This document shows positions 15,276 to 17,803 of a stretch of DNA of 17,803 bases, in pieces (position 1 is the first letter of the stretch; each line of letters begins with the position of its first letter). The notes below the pieces were generated by a model. That model was not told where the DNA came from and did no database searches. It saw only the letters and a list, made by a program, of their open reading frames with translations. This DNA is from Chitinophaga pinensis (GTDB lineage: Bacteria; Planctomycetota; Phycisphaerae; Phycisphaerales; SM1A02), in assembly GCA_943329105.2 (NCBI GenBank), contig CALQCP020000020.1, forward strand, positions 1 through 17,803. Reading direction: 5' to 3'. A program made the translations under genes and the position numbers.

Positions 15276-15770
15276 TCAGGCCTTTGGAGGAGCGGGAGGT
15301 GCTGGTGGAGCTGGTGGCACTGGAGGCGCTGGAGGAGCGTCGCCGCCCTTGCCGCCCGGAGGAGGACCGCCTGGCCCGCCCGGTCCACGACCGCCTTCGC
15401 CACGACCGCCTTCGCCACGACCGCGGCCCTTGGCACCCTGACGCAGTTCTTCTTCGGAGACCTTGCCGTCGCCGTCTTTGTCAGCGCCCTTCATGCGTTC
15501 CCACGCCTTGGCCGGCACTTCATCCTCGGTGAGGAAGCCGTCCCCATTCTTGTCGAGCTTCTTAAAGTCTGGACCCTTGCGACCTTCACCACCTTCGCCG
15601 CCGGGACCTTGTCCAGGACCGCCTGGGCCACCTGGTCCGCCTGGTCCACCCGGACCCTTGGGCGGTGGAGCTTGTTCGCCGCCCGCTGGTGGCTCAATCG
15701 CAACCGCAGTGGCTGCCAGTGAAAGTGCGAGGAATGCCGGCGCGATGAATGTGAATGCTTTCGTGTTCAT
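15276..15770 (-). CDS. Secreted EF-hand protein with Gly/Pro-rich flanks
   Basis: Exported calcium-binding protein of 164 residues. A Sec signal peptide (about 1-24, cleavage after ATAVA) precedes a PGG-repeat stretch (about 39-58). Two canonical EF-hand loops follow: DKNGDGFLTEDE at 73-84 and DKDGDGKVSEEE at 97-108, both with acidic or polar residues at all calcium positions and Glu at position 12. The C-terminus is again Gly/Arg-rich, then Pro/Ala-rich (APPAPP-like). AAGGA lies about 10 bases upstream of the ATG at 15770. Proteins with paired EF-hands between low-complexity arms are common in planctomycete secretomes; their role (matrix or surface) is generally not established. The partial protein at the right edge has similar composition. 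Confidence 0.88.
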   Translation of the reverse strand: MNTKAFTFIAPAFLALSLAATAVAIEPPAGGEQAPPPKGPGGPGGPGGPGGPGQGPGGEGGEGRKGPDFKKLDKNGDGFLTEDEVPAKAWERMKGADKDGDGKVSEEELRQGAKGRGRGEGGRGEGGRGPGGPGGPPPGGKGGDAPPAPPVPPAPPAPPAPPKA

Positions 15771-15975
15771 ATCAGTATGTTCCTTTCGGTAACGAGGATT
15801 TGCCTGGAGTTTGTCAGAGGGGACAAGGATTCGTCGGCAGGGATTGCGTTTTTCACGGCTTCAAGCCATGTGCGGCAGTGAAACGCACCCTGCCTGTGAC
15901 GGATTTCATGGAATTGCCGTAATTCCCAAATTGCCTGCCGTGGAACCCGGTACGAGCACCGATAGCCTCCGCGCC

Positions 15976-16980
15976 ATGCCTCGAACCATTCAAGCCATCG
16001 CGACCGCCTTTATCGCCTGTTCGAGCGTATTTCTTGCGTCCTGCGCGGCACCACCAAGCGCATCTGCCCGTGACGCGCCATCCGCGGCCGTCCCGGTGAC
16101 ACACCGCATCGTTGGTCAGGATCGAGGTGCGGTGTCGATCGTTGCCGCGGACGGAACGTTGCAGTGGCAGGTTGCCTGCCCGCACAACTCGCATGACATT
16201 GCAGCGTTACCGAACGGCAACATTCTCATTCACCCAGCGCCGAACCGGATCGTTGAGGTGACGCCATCGAAGGAAATGGTGTGGCAATGGACGAGTGTTG
16301 CGGTGGCGCCGTACACCGGCCCGGTAGAGATCCACGCGTTTGAACGATTGCCCGACGGCAACACCATGATTGCCGAGACTGGAAACTTGCGAATCATCGA
16401 AGTGGATGCGCAGGGCGCAGTTCGTACCAGCGTGCCGATGCGTGTTGAGCATCCAGATGCGCATCGCGATACCCGACGTGTTCGCAAGACGCCGTCCGGC
16501 ACGTACCTTGTGTGTCACGAGGGGCTTGGTTGCGTACGCGAGTACGACCACGATGGGGCCGTGGTGTGGGAGTACGTGCTTGACCTCAATGATCAACCAG
16601 CAACCGGCGGGCACGATGGCCACGGGACGTGCGTATTCAATGCGCTTCGACTGTCGAATGGAAACACGCTCATTGGCGGAGGAAACAACAATCGAGTGAT
16701 CGAGGTCACGCCTGCGGGCAAAGTGGTGTGGTCCATTGAGCGTGACGAATTACAGCGAGCCGATGGCCGCCCCATCCACCTGTGCTGGGTTACCAGTTTG
16801 CAGGTGCTTTCGAATGGAAACGTGGTGATCGGCAACACGCATGCTGGAGAATCGAATCCACAAATGATTGAGGTCACGCGCGCGAAACAGGTTGTGTGGG
16901 TGCTTGACAATCAGAAGGTGTTCGGCAACGACTTGTGCACCGGATGGCTGCTTGATGCTCCCGCCGGGACGATTCGCTGA
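15976..16980 (+). CDS. Lipoprotein with a beta-propeller (PQQ-like/arylsulfotransferase-like repeats)
   Basis: Envelope-anchored beta-propeller of 334 residues; no enzymatic function can be assigned. The signal reads TAFIACSSVFLASC with lipobox LASC and lipidated Cys23, which fixes the start at 15976; the open frame back to 15811 is less protein-like. The mature part contains at least four repeats of the form L(P/S)(N/D)GN(I/T/V)-(L/M/V)I, followed by an IEV strand and a VVW strand: LPNGNILI, LPDGNTMIAE, LSNGNTLIGG and LSNGNVVIGN. The PNGN/VVW pattern is shared by PQQ-like and aryl-sulfotransferase-type propellers. It is divergent from the EF-hand gene, sharing a 205-base promoter region, and ends at a bidirectional terminator. 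Confidence 0.82.
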   Translation: MPRTIQAIATAFIACSSVFLASCAAPPSASARDAPSAAVPVTHRIVGQDRGAVSIVAADGTLQWQVACPHNSHDIAALPNGNILIHPAPNRIVEVTPSKEMVWQWTSVAVAPYTGPVEIHAFERLPDGNTMIAETGNLRIIEVDAQGAVRTSVPMRVEHPDAHRDTRRVRKTPSGTYLVCHEGLGCVREYDHDGAVVWEYVLDLNDQPATGGHDGHGTCVFNALRLSNGNTLIGGGNNNRVIEVTPAGKVVWSIERDELQRADGRPIHLCWVTSLQVLSNGNVVIGNTHAGESNPQMIEVTRAKQVVWVLDNQKVFGNDLCTGWLLDAPAGTIR

Positions 16981-17023
16981 CGCGACCCCATGTGCAATGG
17001 TGTGAAGTGAACTCCGAAAAATA

Positions 17024-17057
17024 AAGTTGCCGCACTTGTGGTGAAGTGCGGCAACTT
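17024..17057. terminator. Bidirectional rho-independent terminator between convergent genes
   Basis: AAGTTGCCGCACTT (17024-17037) pairs perfectly with AAGTGCGGCAACTT (17044-17057) around a 6-base loop. On the plus strand GTTTGTTGTG follows; on the minus strand the continuation is TATTTTTC, a better U-tract. It serves the beta-propeller gene and the minus-strand collagen-like gene. Confidence 0.85.
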
Positions 17058-17107
17058 GTTTGTTGTGATTTCAGACGCTGTGCGCGTCATGCGAGCACGC
17101 GGGCTGA

Positions 17108-17803
17108 TTACCTGCCTGGCTTTCCAGCGCCGCCTGGCTTTCCAGCGCCGCCTGGCTTTCCAGCACCGCCTGGGCCACCCGGACCGGCTGGTCGACCTGG
17201 CTTACCTGCCCCACCCGGACCTGCTGGACCACCGGGTTCACCTGCGCCGCCGGGACCGCGTGGACCGCCGGGTTCACCTGCGCCACCGGGGCCGCGTGGA
17301 CCACCGGGTTCACCTGCGCCGCCGGGGCCGCGTGGTCCACCGGGTTCACCCGCGCCACCAGGACCGCGTGGACCGCCGGGTTCACCTGCGCCACCAGGAC
17401 CGCGTGGACCGCCGGGTTCACCTGCGCCACCAGGGCCGCGCGGGCCACCGGGCTTGCCTGCGTCACCAGGACCGCGCGGGCCACCGGGTTCACCTGCGCC
17501 ACCGGGACCGCGCGGGCCACCGGGTTCACCTGCGCCACCGGGACCGCGCGGGCCACCGGGTTTGCCTGCGTCACCAGGACCGCGCGGACCGCCGGGTTCA
17601 CCTGCGCCGCCGGGGCCGCGTGGACCGCCGGGTTTGCCTGCGTCACCAGGACCGCGCGGACCGCCAGGTTCACCAGCGCCACCAGGACCAGCGGGGCCAA
17701 CCCCACCAGGACCAACCGGCTTTCCAGGCTTACCGGCATCACCAGGACCAGCTGGTCCGCCCGGCTCGCCAGCGCCACCTGGATTCTTCGGGGGAGCCTG
17801 ACC
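17108..17803 (-). CDS. Collagen-like Gly/Pro-rich repeat protein, N-terminus outside window
   Basis: The last 231 residues of a low-complexity protein; start and any signal peptide lie beyond the right edge. The core is a 12-residue unit in two main forms, GGAGEPGGPRGP and GDAGKPGGPRGP, so acidic and basic units are interspersed. Three of every four triplets fit the collagen Gly-X-Y pattern, with a regular interruption. The visible start (GQAPPKNPGGAGEPGG) resembles the post-signal part of the EF-hand protein at 15276. The C-terminus degenerates into GGAGKP repeats and stops cleanly at TAA (17108-17110), 50 bases before a terminator with its better U-tract on this strand. The opposite strand also has a long open Pro-rich frame (17046-17801), but that one starts inside the terminator hairpin. 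A structural or surface role is likely but unproven. Confidence 0.75.
   Translation of the reverse strand, partial: GQAPPKNPGGAGEPGGPAGPGDAGKPGKPVGPGGVGPAGPGGAGEPGGPRGPGDAGKPGGPRGPGGAGEPGGPRGPGDAGKPGGPRGPGGAGEPGGPRGPGGAGEPGGPRGPGDAGKPGGPRGPGGAGEPGGPRGPGGAGEPGGPRGPGGAGEPGGPRGPGGAGEPGGPRGPGGAGEPGGPRGPGGAGEPGGPAGPGGAGKPGRPAGPGGPGGAGKPGGAGKPGGAGKPGR
17225..17690. repeat. 36-bp tandem repeat array, at least 12 copies
   Basis: The word CCGCG(T/C)GG recurs at exact 36-base intervals from about 17255 to about 17651, twelve times. Units differ mostly at third codon positions of the minus-strand frame, plus concerted changes that swap Glu for Lys and Gly for Asp in the encoded protein. Flanking copies become irregular at both ends. 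The array is coding, not spacer-separated. Confidence 0.9.

Noticed and set aside
17225..17690. 36-bp repeats considered as a CRISPR array
   Set aside because: The copies are contiguous, with no unique spacers, and are in frame with a coding sequence.
17046..17801. Plus-strand collagen-like frame with GPRGPPGSPAPP repeats
   Set aside because: It starts inside the terminator hairpin with an unrelated leader and no signal peptide. The minus-strand frame continues past its stop and ends cleanly before a terminator oriented for it. Third codon positions coincide in the two frames, so wobble alone does not decide.

Overview
The window looks like a piece of a Planctomycetota chromosome, possibly Phycisphaerae. 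Four things point that way, none proved here: moderately high GC, an ECF sigma factor of the HTLQ(S/A)TA(I/L)VHEA type translationally coupled to a soluble Ser/Thr kinase, a Tat-exported phosphoesterase, and a secretome of lipoproteins, EF-hand and Gly/Pro-rich proteins. No rRNA, tRNA, insertion sequence or CRISPR array is visible.

Left part (1-8.5 kb). A HutG/arginase-family ureohydrolase leaves the window on the minus strand. Diverging from it is a plus-strand run: a Tat-exported calcineurin-like phosphoesterase, then three tightly packed genes with overlaps of 11 bp and 1 bp. These three form a complete NHLM-type peptide export machine: an HlyD-like adaptor, a C39-peptidase ABC transporter (PCAT) and a second ABC permease/ATPase. 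Converging on its 3' end is a very short minus-strand gene (8347-8496, 49 codons). It encodes a textbook double-glycine leader followed by a 31-residue, strongly cationic, cysteine-free core. I consider it the likely substrate of the exporter and the main discovery of the window. No lanthionine, YcaO, radical-SAM or other modification enzyme is visible nearby, so the product may be a largely unmodified secreted peptide.

Middle (8.5-13 kb). A roughly 750 bp stretch without a convincing gene holds several strong hairpin terminators, a palindromic site and a possible small RNA. The coupled ECF sigma/kinase pair follows and ends in a good terminator. Next come a small minus-strand protein of unknown function, a leader region with a terminator about 60 bp before the next start codon, and serC (phosphoserine aminotransferase).

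Right part (13-17.8 kb). A minus-strand run reads lipoprotein, FMN-binding split-barrel protein, UbiX flavin prenyltransferase. Upstream of it is a secreted EF-hand protein with Gly/Pro-rich flanks, separated by a perfect 17-bp inverted repeat. A plus-strand beta-propeller lipoprotein then converges, through a bidirectional terminator, on a partial minus-strand collagen-like protein. That protein is built on a 36-bp repeat present in at least 12 regularly spaced copies and runs off the right edge.
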